This document shows, in pieces, positions 16,130 to 24,463 of a stretch of 64,000 bases of DNA. The notes under the pieces are model-generated. The model had not been told where the DNA came from. It worked only from the letters and a program-made list of their open reading frames with translations, and did not search any database. Origin of the DNA: Lachnospiraceae bacterium (GTDB taxonomy: Bacteria > Bacillota > Clostridia > Lachnospirales > Lachnospiraceae); assembly GCA_910575255.1 (NCBI GenBank), contig CAJTEM010000027.1:1-64000 (forward strand). The letters are read 5' to 3'. The position numbers and the translations under genes were made by a program. Position 1 is the first letter of the stretch; each line of letters starts with the position of its first letter.

Positions 16130-17500
16130 TCAAGGCACTGGGGCTGATTTTATCCCAGCCAGATTCTCCTCCATTTTATCCATCACCCGTTTCTTCTGCG
16201 CTTCTGTGAGAAATCCGTCCGCTATTGCATCGTCCAGAATCTCTGCCACCTCTGTCATATCATTCCGGTAGGTTTCGGCAGTCAGAGGTACATTCCGGTT
16301 CACAAGTTCCGGCCGCATGACAATGGTTGGGTTAAAGGAGACCATAACCGTTTCTGTTTCCATAAGAAACGCCCCTTTATAAATGACATATTCTCCTTTC
16401 CCATTGTCAGCTTTCAGGCGGTTCAGATCCCGTTCCATGGCTACGGCGTCCGGGTCTTTCTCGCCCCTGTCTGCTTTTACGGCATCTACGATCCTTTGGT
16501 ATTCTTCCACGGAGTACAGCTCAAAGATGCCTCCAAGGGTCGGGTCATCCTTCCGGAAGTTCAGAGAAAAAGTGCCGGAGGGCATTGCGCCATAAACGGT
16601 GATACAGCTTATGACCATGGCAAGGGAAAAGAGGATTCCTGTGAGGGAAACTTTTTCTTTCTTTTTCATGATGTGAAAGATTCGTTCTCTTATAAGGCTT
16701 TGCCCAAAACCGGAGGTCAGAAGATGGATTCCGGCTCTCTTTGCTTCCAGTTCTACCAGTAAATCGGCATAAAGCTTACGGTTTTCTCCTCCCACGGCCC
16801 GGACTACAGCTTCATCGCAGGCCAGCTCCATATCCCGGCAAGCCAGGGCAGCCATGAGCCATACCAGAGGGTTAAACCAGTGGCAGACACAGGATATGGT
16901 CAGGCACAGCTTTTTCAGTGCATCCAGGTGCCGGATGTGAGCCGCTTCATGTTCCAGGATCAGCTTCATGCTCTCTTTGTCCGCCCAGTCGGTCTGTTTT
17001 GGAAGCAGAATCACCGGGAAGAAGATACCATAGGTTAAAGGGGAATCAATCTCGTCCGAAACTCGGACGGTAATTCTGCGGAAGGAACGCTTCTGCTCCA
17101 GCCACATGGGAATCCAGGAAGATTTCTTAAGGAGAATTGCTGTGCGGTATTTCTTCATACTGGCGGCATGAAGATAAGCGATATACAGGCTGACAGCTAC
17201 AGCGCCGCAAAGCCATAGGATTTTAAGGAGATTCCATCCAAAGTCTGGCCCGGCCCCGGCTGTTTGCCAGGTTCCCGCCGAAAAAGGTAAAGCCGCGGTG
17301 ATATCCGGCATTTTTCCGCTTAACGAATGCGCCACAGGCACAGGAAAGCCCGTCGGTACGGGAATCATCAGCTTCCACCAGGCAAGCAGCCAGAGCAGCG
17401 AAAAAACGGTTCTGGGTATTCTGTCAGAAAAGAACTTCCGAAAGGCCACGGCCATCAGAATCAGAACGGAAGCCGAAAGGCTCATCTGCAGCAGGTTCAT
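16130..17500 (-). CDS. BlaR1-like M56 sensor protease with C-terminal sensor domain
   Basis: A 456-aa integral membrane zinc protease. TM helices lie at about 4-22, 32-48, 91-111 and 286-305. The zinc site is HEAAH (184-188) with the distal ligand in MELACDE; WFNPLVW is the family motif. In BlaR1/MecR1 the external C-terminus senses a drug and triggers cleavage of the BlaI repressor encoded next door. Here the external part (about 311-456) is not a penicillin-binding domain but an alpha-helical domain (TLGGIFELYSVEEYQ, LNRLKADNGKGEYVIYKGAF, FNPTIVMRPELV) that is also encoded as a free secreted protein at 25409. Start at 17500 (GGAG 7 nt upstream). Confidence 0.87.
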   Translation of the reverse strand: MNLLQMSLSASVLILMAVAFRKFFSDRIPRTVFSLLWLLAWWKLMIPVPTGFPVPVAHSLSGKMPDITAALPFSAGTWQTAGAGPDFGWNLLKILWLCGAVAVSLYIAYLHAASMKKYRTAILLKKSSWIPMWLEQKRSFRRITVRVSDEIDSPLTYGIFFPVILLPKQTDWADKESMKLILEHEAAHIRHLDALKKLCLTISCVCHWFNPLVWLMAALACRDMELACDEAVVRAVGGENRKLYADLLVELEAKRAGIHLLTSGFGQSLIRERIFHIMKKKEKVSLTGILFSLAMVISCITVYGAMPSGTFSLNFRKDDPTLGGIFELYSVEEYQRIVDAVKADRGEKDPDAVAMERDLNRLKADNGKGEYVIYKGAFLMETETVMVSFNPTIVMRPELVNRNVPLTAETYRNDMTEVAEILDDAIADGFLTEAQKKRVMDKMEENLAGIKSAPVP

Positions 17501-17504
17501 AGGC

Positions 17505-17876
17505 TCACTCCATTTCATTGATCATTTGCTTTAATTCCTCCAGTTCCTTTTTTGACAGGGCCCTCTGGGATAACAGCGCCGAAAACAGCAGGGGGACGGA
17601 GCCGTCAAAGACACGGTTTACAAATTCCCTGGTATCATCCTGAACTGCCTGTTCTTTGGAAAGGAGAGCCCTGCAGACAAAATTCGGCTCCAGGCGTTCA
17701 ATAAAGCCCTTCTGGATACATTTTTTAATGACCGTGTAGGTGGTATTCTTATTCCAGCCGACGGTATCACGTAGGGTCAGGGAAATCTGTTTGGCTGTTA
17801 CTTCTCCTTCTTTCCAGATTACTTCCATTACCTTTCTTTCTGAATCAAACAGTGTCTTTTCCATACCCGTGTTCAC
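17505..17876 (-). CDS. BlaI/MecI family repressor 1
   Basis: A 123-aa winged-helix repressor: LFDSERKVMEVIWKEGEVTA, recognition helix TVGWNKNTTYTVIKKCIQKG, wing FIERLEPNFVCRAL, C-terminal dimer helices with the usual protease-sensitive region. It should bind the palindrome over its own -10 box (17918-17931) and the matching operators at 25304-25346. It precedes BlaR1 and overlaps its start region; the operon continues into the two-component and ABC genes. Confidence 0.92.
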   Translation of the reverse strand: MNTGMEKTLFDSERKVMEVIWKEGEVTAKQISLTLRDTVGWNKNTTYTVIKKCIQKGFIERLEPNFVCRALLSKEQAVQDDTREFVNRVFDGSVPLLFSALLSQRALSKKELEELKQMINEME

Positions 17877-17915
17877 CTCATATTCATTGTGTGTTCTTTA
17901 TCGTACATTTCCCAT

Positions 17916-17944
17916 ATACTATCACAGTAGTCTGTTGATGTCAA
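17916..17944 (-). promoter_or_regulatory. Promoter of the blaI1-blaR1-ABC operon
   Basis: On the minus strand TTGACA (17944-17939), a 17-bp spacer and TAGTAT (17921-17916). The BlaI operator covers the spacer end and -10 box. Confidence 0.8.
17918..17931. promoter_or_regulatory. BlaI operator O1
   Basis: ACTATCACAGTAGT, arms ACTA/TAGT around a 6-nt centre, resembling MecI/BlaI operators (TACA-type palindromes). It overlaps the -10 box (minus strand TAGTAT) of the blaI1 promoter. It differs by one base from the operators at 25304 and 25333. Confidence 0.75.
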
Positions 17945-17964
17945 TGAATAACCGCCGGATATGG
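17926..17964. repeat. 39-bp repeat, copy 1
   Basis: 35 of 39 positions match 23022-23060 in direct orientation. The segment contains the -35 box and half of the BlaI operator of the blaI1 promoter. Confidence 0.8.
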
Positions 17965-17977
17965 ATGATCAGTATTG

Positions 17978-18124
17978 TTATAGCTTGTCCGCATTTTCAT
18001 AGATTGCCTTTTTATCCTGATCGGACAACAGTGTTTTATTCGTGTCTTTCACAAAGGAAAGAATGAGTAAAACCGCTGCTAAACCGTAAAACCAATAAGT
18101 AAAAACTGTGTTCACCTTTACCAC
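17978..18124 (-). CDS. Small membrane protein (48 aa)
   Basis: A GTG-started frame with AAGGA 7-8 nt upstream. The product has one hydrophobic helix (VFTYWFYGLAAVLLILSFV, residues 7-25) followed by a charged tail (KDTNKTLLSDQDKKAIYEN). Upstream on the same strand is a TATAAT box near 18153. It lies in front of the blaI1 promoter and points the same way. Size and topology suggest a regulatory or accessory small membrane protein; no family is recognised. Confidence 0.5.
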   Translation of the reverse strand: MVKVNTVFTYWFYGLAAVLLILSFVKDTNKTLLSDQDKKAIYENADKL

Positions 18125-18283
18125 CGTCTTTTCCTTTGCTTTTCAACTTTCATTATAGTACAATTTGCTCAAATTTCCTGTTGCACACGCAGCAAAAAGT
18201 GAGGACGCAGCTGCGTCATTCCCTGGGCCTCTCATTTGCGCCTGGTATTTCATACGACCGAATATTTTATATTTGGAAGATTC

Positions 18284-18353
18284 AAGACACGAGTAGTATT
18301 GACAAAGCATTAAGACTGTGGTAGTTTAATTTTAAAAATACTACTGGTGTCTT
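18284..18353. promoter_or_regulatory. Inverted-repeat operator pair around the blaI2 promoter
   Basis: AAGACACGAGTAGTATT (18284-18300) is the inverse complement of 18337-18353 with one mismatch. The promoter (TTGACA 18299-18304, 17-bp spacer, TAGTTT 18322-18327) lies between the arms. Each arm contains AGTAGTATT/AATACTACT, resembling a BlaI half-operator pair. Binding by BlaI2 is inferred. Confidence 0.7.
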
Positions 18354-18373
18354 ATGAAAGGAGTTCCTGTTTG

Positions 18374-18733
18374 ATGGCTGTAAAACTTTTTGACTCTGAA
18401 TTGAAAGTAATGGAGGTGCTCTGGAAAGAGGGGGACATTCCGGCAAAGCAGATTGCTAAACAACTGACCGGGCAGTTGGGCTGGAATGTAAACACGACCT
18501 ATACTCTCATAAAGCGGTGCATCAAAAAAGGGGCGATTGAACGCTCCGAGCCGGGCTTTATGTGCCGCGCCTTGATACCGAAAGAGTCCGTCCAAGAGGC
18601 GGAAACCAACGAACTGATCAATAAAGTCTATGACGGTTCTGCTGATAAGCTATTTGCGGCTCTGCTCGGCAGGAAGAAACTTTCCGCTGAACAGATCGAA
18701 AAGTTGAAACAGATTGTTGGCGATTTAGAATGA
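18374..18733 (+). CDS. BlaI/MecI family repressor 2
   Basis: A 119-aa repressor, clearly paralogous to the one at 17505 (LFDSELKVMEVLWKEGDIPA, GWNVNTTYTLIKRCIKKG, ERSEPGFMCRALI). GAAAGGAG lies 10 nt before the ATG. It is followed after 10 nt by its own BlaR1-like protease. It presumably represses its own operon through the inverted repeat at 18284-18353; cross-talk with BlaI1 is possible since the core AGTAGT recurs in both sets of sites. Confidence 0.92.
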   Translation: MAVKLFDSELKVMEVLWKEGDIPAKQIAKQLTGQLGWNVNTTYTLIKRCIKKGAIERSEPGFMCRALIPKESVQEAETNELINKVYDGSADKLFAALLGRKKLSAEQIEKLKQIVGDLE

Positions 18734-18743
18734 GGAGGTAACT

Positions 18744-20948
18744 ATGAGCTTTCTGCAAATGAGTTTTTCCGGTGCCATTTTAATTTTAGCGATTGTTGTC
18801 ATTCGTGCGCTGGCAATTAACAGACTGCCGAAAAAGACCTTTTTGGCACTATGGGGGGTTGCGCTATTGCGCTTGTTGATCCCATTATCTTTACCGTCCA
18901 TGTTTAGCCTTTATTCGGTCATAGGCCATAGGACATCCGCTATGCAAGCGGTACAGCAGACCCCCGTTGCAAACTTTATCCCGGTCACTCCGACCCAGGC
19001 TATGACGATGCTCCCAAGTACAGCCGGTATCAATGAAACGGGAAGCTCCATTTCCATATGGACAGTCATTTGGGCTGTTGGCGCACTTATCTGTTTCCTG
19101 TTTTTTGCAATTTCGTATATCCGATGCCGCCGGGAGTTTCAGACCTCTCTGCCTGTGGAGAATGATTTTGTAAAAAGCTGGCTCATTACACATAAAATAA
19201 AGCGTCAAATCGCCATTAGGCAGTCCAGCCGGATTTGCGCCCCTGTCACCTACGGCTTTCTCCGGCCTGTGATTTTGATGCCAAAGGGTACAGACTGGAA
19301 TGATACAAAATCGCTTCCATACGTTTTGACCCATGAGTATGTTCATATCCGGCGTTTTGACGCTTTCACGAAGCTGGTTTTGGTTGTGGCACTCTGCATC
19401 CACTGGTTTAATCCGTTGGTATGGGCTATGTATATCCTGGCAAACCGTGATATTGAACTTTCCTGTGATGAGGTGGTTGTTCGGCTTTTTGGAACGGGAA
19501 ACAAGTCGATTTATGCGCGGATGCTTATCAGTATGGAGGAAACAAAAAGCGGTCTGACCCCGCTATGTAACAGCTTTAGCAAAAACGCCATTGAAGAAAG
19601 AGTGACCGCTATTATGAAAATCAAGAAAACATCGTTGATTGCCACATGTGTTGCGGTTGTTTTGGTTGCTGGAGTCATGGTTGCTTTTTCCACCTCTGCC
19701 GCGGCAGGAAATAATCGGTTAAGCCCTGTTCCCAATACTGGCTTTACCGATGAAGAGTATAACAAGCTGTTTGCGTTACAGCTTGACGGTTATGAGGATA
19801 TGACCGTTTCCGAGTTTCGGACACAGATTTTTGAATTGATTGATACAGTCGAATATAGAGAGCTTCTGGAGCGTTTTTCACAGGATCAAACGCTTTATGA
19901 TAGGAAAGACAACAATGAAACCGCCTCATTCCTGTTTAATGTGTTAGAACCGCTTATTGCCGAAAGATGGCAGGAAAGAGACTTCGGCGGCTATGCAACG
20001 ACAAATTATGTGGCATCAGACAACGCGACACTGGAATATCAACTCACGATGACGATACTGGATGCAGACACGCTGACCGTCCGGGAGTACAACGATGCGC
20101 GGCTCGGCGTTGCAAATGCCATGCCAGCGCTTTTACAGGGAATGTCTTTGGAAGAACTCCAGGGAGATCAGACGGCGGCGCTTCAATCAAAAATTGAGGG
20201 CATTGCCCAGGCGCACAGCCTTAAATGCCTGCAACTTTCCATTCAATTTTGGTTTATGCCGCTTTCTGGCTATGTAGATACCCTGCCCGCCAGTACCGAT
20301 GATCCCGGCTTCAATGAACAAGAGCCGCGCCAGTACGGATATGGCACAAGCGAGGAGTATGCCTCACTATTGGCTCTCAAAACCCCCGATTACCAACAGA
20401 TGACTGTGGCCGATTTTAATGCTGCCTTGCTGGAATGGGCCAACGAAAACCTTGACGGATGGGATCGGATTGGGGAGGATGCCGCACGAAATGATTATCG
20501 GGTGGAACTCTCGGCGGAGGAACGTGCTTTTGTGACGTTGACGAGGACGCTTTCCGGTGAAGAAAATTTCCGTATGATACAAAGCCTGAATACCGGACGC
20601 CCGGAGGAAGATCCGTGGTTTGCCGGAACCATCCTTTCAAAAGATACGGAAGACGGGGGCTATGGCGCCTGGTGTAATTTGTGGTATCAGTTTTCCTATC
20701 ACATCGCAGACAAAGATCGCTTGACGATTGGCGAGCGTGATTACGCTATCGGCGGTATCGTCAGTGCCATAGAAGCCTTTTGGAATGAAACCCCGCTGGA
20801 TGATTTGCTGACGCTGACCGAGCGCGATGTCGTAACGAAAATGGTTTCTTTGGCTGATGAATATAGTACCGATCTAATCACAATCACAATTGACGAAAAT
20901 CAAGTGCAGTTTGAGGGCATGGACGAGAGAGAAAAGTCTAAATTTTGA
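18744..20948 (+). CDS. BlaR1-like M56 protease with duplicated external domain
   Basis: A 734-aa membrane zinc protease. TM helices lie at about 5-24, 34-58, 103-126 and 296-316; zinc motif HEYVH (197-201), distal ligand in IELSCDE, and WFNPLVW are intact. The external C-terminal part (about 320-734) is much longer than usual and contains two related units starting at about residues 333 (FTDEEYNKLFALQLDGYEDM) and 533 (YGTSEEYASLLALKTPDYQQ). It has no penicillin-binding motif, so the ligand is not a known beta-lactam site. It probably cleaves BlaI2 when the external part is engaged. Confidence 0.87.
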   Translation: MSFLQMSFSGAILILAIVVIRALAINRLPKKTFLALWGVALLRLLIPLSLPSMFSLYSVIGHRTSAMQAVQQTPVANFIPVTPTQAMTMLPSTAGINETGSSISIWTVIWAVGALICFLFFAISYIRCRREFQTSLPVENDFVKSWLITHKIKRQIAIRQSSRICAPVTYGFLRPVILMPKGTDWNDTKSLPYVLTHEYVHIRRFDAFTKLVLVVALCIHWFNPLVWAMYILANRDIELSCDEVVVRLFGTGNKSIYARMLISMEETKSGLTPLCNSFSKNAIEERVTAIMKIKKTSLIATCVAVVLVAGVMVAFSTSAAAGNNRLSPVPNTGFTDEEYNKLFALQLDGYEDMTVSEFRTQIFELIDTVEYRELLERFSQDQTLYDRKDNNETASFLFNVLEPLIAERWQERDFGGYATTNYVASDNATLEYQLTMTILDADTLTVREYNDARLGVANAMPALLQGMSLEELQGDQTAALQSKIEGIAQAHSLKCLQLSIQFWFMPLSGYVDTLPASTDDPGFNEQEPRQYGYGTSEEYASLLALKTPDYQQMTVADFNAALLEWANENLDGWDRIGEDAARNDYRVELSAEERAFVTLTRTLSGEENFRMIQSLNTGRPEEDPWFAGTILSKDTEDGGYGAWCNLWYQFSYHIADKDRLTIGERDYAIGGIVSAIEAFWNETPLDDLLTLTERDVVTKMVSLADEYSTDLITITIDENQVQFEGMDEREKSKF

Positions 20949-20987
20949 TTAAGGCGGCCTAACGGCGGTATCTAAGGAGGTATCGCC

Positions 20988-21164
20988 GTGGCTGTTTTTG
21001 CTTTTCATAATACCCACGCTTTGCATCAGTTAAGCTTTTTTAATGGCGAAAGTACCAGCAGCGCAACACCGCCGCCTAAAAGGGCTGTTAATAGCTGTGG
21101 CATAGAGAACATTTATGGCGGATGTCCCGCAAACAACAAAAAAGGACATTTGCCATTCCAATGA
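20988..21164 (+). CDS. Possible 58-aa small protein
   Basis: GTG start with AAGGAGG 7 nt upstream, 40 nt after the BlaR1-like gene. The product begins MAVFAFHNTHALHQLSFFNG and has two cysteines in CGIENIYGGC. It runs over the start of a Crp remnant in another frame, so it may itself be debris. No family recognised. Confidence 0.3.
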   Translation: MAVFAFHNTHALHQLSFFNGESTSSATPPPKRAVNSCGIENIYGGCPANNKKGHLPFQ

Positions 21165-21283
21165 ATAGAAACGCTATGGCTGAATATCTTAACGTGGAAC
21201 GCAGCGCGCTTTCACGAGAGTTGTCCTATATGAAGCGTGATGGGGTTATTGATTATCATAAAAACACATTTCGATTGCTTTGA
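21122..21283 (+). pseudogene. Crp/Fnr regulator, C-terminal helix-turn-helix fragment
   Basis: A 53-codon open frame, SRKQQKRTFAIPMNRNAMAE then YLNVERSALSRELSYMKRDG, ending DYHKNTFRLL. This is the C-terminal winged helix of a Crp/Fnr-type regulator (AMAEYLNVERSALSREL is the recognition motif). The ~150-residue cyclic-nucleotide-like domain is missing upstream, so this is a remnant. Confidence 0.65.
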
Positions 21284-21309
21284 GCGAATCACATATTTAT
21301 TCCATAACC

Positions 21310-21340
21310 AGGGGCTGTCAACTTGCGACAGCCTCTGGCT
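21310..21340 (+). terminator. Hairpin, possible terminator
   Basis: AGGGGCTGTC (21310-21319) pairs with GACAGCCTCT (21327-21336) with a 7-nt loop. Only a weak T tract follows. Confidence 0.4.
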
Positions 21341-21515
21341 GTTTATATGTCCTGTACCCTGTTCGTTCTACAAACGCTAACATGGGGCGACTGTGCTTCG
21401 GGATGTAAGGCCGTTGTTCGTTTTTCTAAACTTTTTCAAAATGACTGTGACCTAAACGATTATTTTTCGAGTAGATAGATGAAGAACTCTATCTGGGGAC
21501 AAAGGAGGTATGGAA

Positions 21516-22073
21516 ATGGAAGATGACAGCATTGTCAACCTTTATTGGGCGCGCTCTGAAAATGCAATATCAGAAACATCTAAAAAGTACGGAAATTACT
21601 GCTATTCCATCGCTTATGGCATCCTCGGAAATATAGAGGACGCAGACGAAAGTGTAAATGATACTTACCTTGACGCATGGAACAGCATTCCGCCCCACCG
21701 TCCGTCTATCCTCTCAACATTTTTAGGTAAAATTACACGGAGAATATCTATTGACAAATGGCGTGGACGTACTGCAAAAAAGCGAGGCGGCGGTGAGATC
21801 GTGCTGGTACTTGACGAACTGTCTGACTGTATTCCCTCTAACCAAAACGTAGAGCATGAGGTGGAGGCCGCAGAATTGGTACAGCTAATTGACAGTTTCG
21901 TTATGTCGCTATCTCCTATGGAACGCCGGGTTTTCATCTGCAGGTATTGGTATTTTGACCCGATTAGCGAGATTGCTCAAAGATTTGGGTTTTCACAAAG
22001 CAAAGTAAAAATGATGTTACACAGGCAACGGAAAAATCTTCTAAACCGGTTGGAAAGAGAGGAATTTTTGTAA
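21516..22073 (+). CDS. RNA polymerase sigma factor (sigma-70/ECF type)
   Basis: A 185-aa sigma factor. Region 2: YGNYCYSIAYGILGNIEDAD with the -10-recognition helix ESVNDTYLDAWNSIP and RRISIDKW; region 4: SPMERRVFICRYWYFDPISE and GFSQSKVKMMLHRQRKNL. The ATG at 21516 is preferred because AAAGGAGG is 8 nt upstream; the ATG at 21510 is too close. Its stop overlaps the next gene (TAATG), the classical coupling of sigma and anti-sigma factor. Confidence 0.85.
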   Translation: MEDDSIVNLYWARSENAISETSKKYGNYCYSIAYGILGNIEDADESVNDTYLDAWNSIPPHRPSILSTFLGKITRRISIDKWRGRTAKKRGGGEIVLVLDELSDCIPSNQNVEHEVEAAELVQLIDSFVMSLSPMERRVFICRYWYFDPISEIAQRFGFSQSKVKMMLHRQRKNLLNRLEREEFL

Positions 22074-22819
22074 TGAAAGTTGAAAATATTTTGGATGCTG
22101 TTGGAGCGATTAACGATGAGGCTGTGCAAGATGCGAAAGCATATAAGCGGGTCCGATACAATAAAGCGGTCAAATGGGGGGCTATGGCAGCTTGTGCTGG
22201 CCTGATTATCACAGCAACAGCACTGACACTACCGGGCATTTTGAGGGAACCGAGCGGCGGCCCGAGCATTCCCGGCGGCATTGTTACTCCAGGGGAACAT
22301 CCGGAGGGTGTTGACCCGGTAATTGAAAGTATGGCTGTATATCCGGCCACCGAGGATATTCGAGATGTTTTAGATGCGACCATAGAAAGCGTTGATGAGA
22401 ATACCGCCTACGGAATACCGGGATTAGGAAATCACTTGCCTGCTGATTTGCCCGCTGGCTATCATTTTGGTAAGGCCAGTCTATATGAAACAACTATGAA
22501 AAACGGAACAAAATATCACTTACTTCGGGTAACTTATACAACAGGCAATGATGAAATAACAACGGCTCCCGCTAACGATGATGGCAGAGTTGCAGTTGCA
22601 GACCCAAGCCTATTTGGTTCAAGTTTTGTTGTTCTCATTATGGACCATGAGCCAAGGACAAATAAACCTATATACTCTTTTAAGGATTTGCGAGAATATT
22701 TAGAAACAAAAGACGACAATGGAATCTTTCATTTTGCCTATGAGGATGTGTATATTGGGGTTTCTCCAGATGACCTTTCTGCGGAAGAAATCCTTGATGT
22801 AGTAAATTCTATTCCATAA
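22073..22819 (+). CDS. Probable anti-sigma factor / membrane-anchored sensor
   Basis: A 248-aa protein with a cytoplasmic head of ~33 residues (ILDAVGAINDEAVQDAKAYK), one TM helix (about 34-53, WGAMAACAGLIITATALTL), a proline/glycine linker and an external domain of ~180 residues. The head-TM-external layout and overlap with the sigma gene suggest it holds the sigma factor at the membrane. No zinc-binding anti-sigma motif (HxxxCxxC) is seen, so it belongs to another class. Function is inferred from context. Confidence 0.65.
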   Translation: MKVENILDAVGAINDEAVQDAKAYKRVRYNKAVKWGAMAACAGLIITATALTLPGILREPSGGPSIPGGIVTPGEHPEGVDPVIESMAVYPATEDIRDVLDATIESVDENTAYGIPGLGNHLPADLPAGYHFGKASLYETTMKNGTKYHLLRVTYTTGNDEITTAPANDDGRVAVADPSLFGSSFVVLIMDHEPRTNKPIYSFKDLREYLETKDDNGIFHFAYEDVYIGVSPDDLSAEEILDVVNSIP

Positions 22820-23021
22820 AGCATGTTCACAAAGATAATGCCAACGGAAAATTCTCCGACAGCAGATTGATATTTCCTATGGCTTTGTGGAAGTACTCCC
22901 TGCTCAATGATCTGAAAAACGGAGAAACGGCATAGCCGAAGCTACGCCGTTTCCCGAAAACAATCCTATGCTGTTTTATGAGTGCCGCTTTTGACAAGGC
23001 TTTCTTTATACATTTTTTGAT
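22820..23021. other. Intergenic with hairpin
   Basis: GAAACGGC (22924-22931) pairs with GCCGTTTC (22946-22953), extended by TAGC/GCTA with loop CGAA: a strong hairpin after the anti-sigma gene, without a T run. An open frame just before it (about 22824-22939, containing KDNANGKFSDSRL) resembles a serine-recombinase segment, but the match is too short to call. Confidence 0.4.
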
Positions 23022-23060
23022 AGTAGCCTGTTGATGTCAATGAATAACCACTGGATGTGG
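23022..23060. repeat. 39-bp repeat, copy 2
   Basis: Matches 17926-17964 at 35 of 39 positions. It retains the -35 box (minus strand TTGACA) of the blaI1 promoter but only half of the operator and no good -10, so it is probably an inactive duplicate. Confidence 0.8.
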
Positions 23061-23107
23061 CTGATAATATAATTGAACCGATAAGTATAATAGGGTTATA
23101 GGGAAGC

Positions 23108-24055
23108 TTACCTACAATAATGCTGATGTAATTCGTATATCTTTTGTTTCATTAGCTCCACAAGTTCTGGTGGTTCTAAGACAGTTGCATTGATTCCAAA
23201 TGGCAGGAAATAATCGGCAACCCAATCCAAGGTTGCATGACGTATTTCCATGTCGATGATACCGCCGCCTGTTGGGAATGTTTTTAATCCCCTTGCCAGT
23301 AAAAATTCAGTTTCGCAGCGTTTAACACCTATATCGGTTAGCTGAATCTTTATGTGGTAATCATTTCCGATTTCTAACCTTTCGAGATATTCTTGAATGG
23401 ACGCAGGAACAGGAAATTTCCCTTTAGGATATGGTTTTTCCTCTATTATTTCCTTTATACGGTCAATACGGAACTCTCTGATTTGATTAGCAACGGTGCA
23501 ATATGCAGGGCAATACCAAAGCCCATTCATAGCATATAGCCCAATCGGTATAATTGTGCGTATACTTTCAGAATGTGTTGATGAATACTGTATTGTTGCT
23601 GAATGGTGATTAACGACAATATGAAACATTGGTTTAAGTAGTGGTGAATCGCAATGCCTGTCTGGAATCCAAAATACTACACTATTTTGAATTTGTGTAA
23701 TACTGCTTTGTATATCTAAGGGCAGACAGTTCAAAAATTTTTTCAAAACAGATATTGTTTCCTGTTCAAAAGGTAAATCGTGATAGAATTTCAAGGCTTG
23801 ACAGGCAAAGAATATAGCTTTGGCTTCATTCTCTGAAAAAGTGACAGGCGGCAAAATACGCTCTTTCAAGATGTGATACCCGCCAGCAGCACCGACTTCG
23901 GAATAAAGGGGGAATCCAGCCTGTTCTAATTCTTGCAAATCACGGAGTATTGTTCGCTTTGACACAGAAAATTCTTTTGCTAATTCGCCTACTGTAAAAT
24001 CCTTTTTGGTATTTATCGTTATCATCATTTCAATAAGCCGTTCTGCTTTTGACAT
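23108..24055 (-). CDS. YafY/DeoR-type regulator with WYL domain
   Basis: A 315-aa regulator: N-terminal winged helix (KAERLIEMMITINTKKDFTV, ELAKEFSVSKRTILRDLQEL, about residues 1-55), then a WYL ligand-binding domain (IIPIGLYAMNGLWYCPAYC, REFRIDRIKEI) and a WCX C-terminal part (DWVADYFLPFGINATVLEPP). WYL domains usually bind nucleotides or DNA ends. It is divergent from a two-gene operon starting at 24161, with the palindrome 24079-24095 between them. Confidence 0.88.
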   Translation of the reverse strand: MSKAERLIEMMITINTKKDFTVGELAKEFSVSKRTILRDLQELEQAGFPLYSEVGAAGGYHILKERILPPVTFSENEAKAIFFACQALKFYHDLPFEQETISVLKKFLNCLPLDIQSSITQIQNSVVFWIPDRHCDSPLLKPMFHIVVNHHSATIQYSSTHSESIRTIIPIGLYAMNGLWYCPAYCTVANQIREFRIDRIKEIIEEKPYPKGKFPVPASIQEYLERLEIGNDYHIKIQLTDIGVKRCETEFLLARGLKTFPTGGGIIDMEIRHATLDWVADYFLPFGINATVLEPPELVELMKQKIYELHQHYCR

Positions 24056-24078
24056 TTTTAAAAACTCCTTTCCGAATG

Positions 24079-24095
24079 GTGACAGCCGTTGTCAC
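24079..24095. promoter_or_regulatory. Probable YafY operator in a divergent promoter region
   Basis: GTGACA-GCCGT-TGTCAC, a perfect 6-bp inverted repeat with a 5-nt spacer. On the minus strand TTGCAT (24130-24125)/TATCAT (24107-24102) with a 17-bp spacer would drive the regulator; on the plus strand TTGTCA (24089-24094)/TATCTA (24111-24116) overlaps the palindrome and would drive the operon. Confidence 0.65.
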
Positions 24096-24160
24096 TATTC
24101 CATGATAGACTATCTATGTACCAAATGCAATATGATACTCAAACGAAAGGACAAGATGCT

Positions 24161-24463
24161 ATGAATAAAAACGTGATTGAAATGGTTATTTTTCAGACAA
24201 ACCAAGAAGTGACCGAGGAACATTTTTTGCGAATGTATCACAAATTGAATGAGGTGCTTGAAAAAGATATTGCCGGATTTGTAAAACGGTCATTAACAAA
24301 GGATTTAAAGCAGGATAAATGGGTTGAAATGATTTGGTGGGCATCAATGGAGGCAGCACAGGGGGCTTTGGAAAAGTTGCCGCAGGTTACGGAATTTCAG
24401 GAGTATTGTTCTGCTTTAGCAGACGAGGGAACAATGATGTTCCATTTGGAGGAAATGGCATGA
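24161..24463 (+). CDS. Small dimeric alpha-beta barrel (ABM-like) protein
   Basis: A 100-aa protein: strand VIEMVIFQTN, helix VTEEHFLRMYHKLNEVL, strand AGFVKRSLTK, WVEMIWWASMEAAQGAL, then helix FQEYCSALADEG and strand MMFHLEEM. This is the pattern of small ferredoxin-like dimeric barrels (antibiotic biosynthesis monooxygenase-like). GAAAGGA is about 9-10 nt upstream. It overlaps the DUF6194 gene by ATGA. Controlled, by position, by the divergent YafY-type regulator. Confidence 0.6.
   Translation: MNKNVIEMVIFQTNQEVTEEHFLRMYHKLNEVLEKDIAGFVKRSLTKDLKQDKWVEMIWWASMEAAQGALEKLPQVTEFQEYCSALADEGTMMFHLEEMA

Noticed and set aside
16130-20948. Beta-lactam resistance locus
   Set aside because: BlaI and BlaR1-like genes are present, but neither BlaR1 has a penicillin-binding domain and no beta-lactamase or PBP2a gene is in the window.
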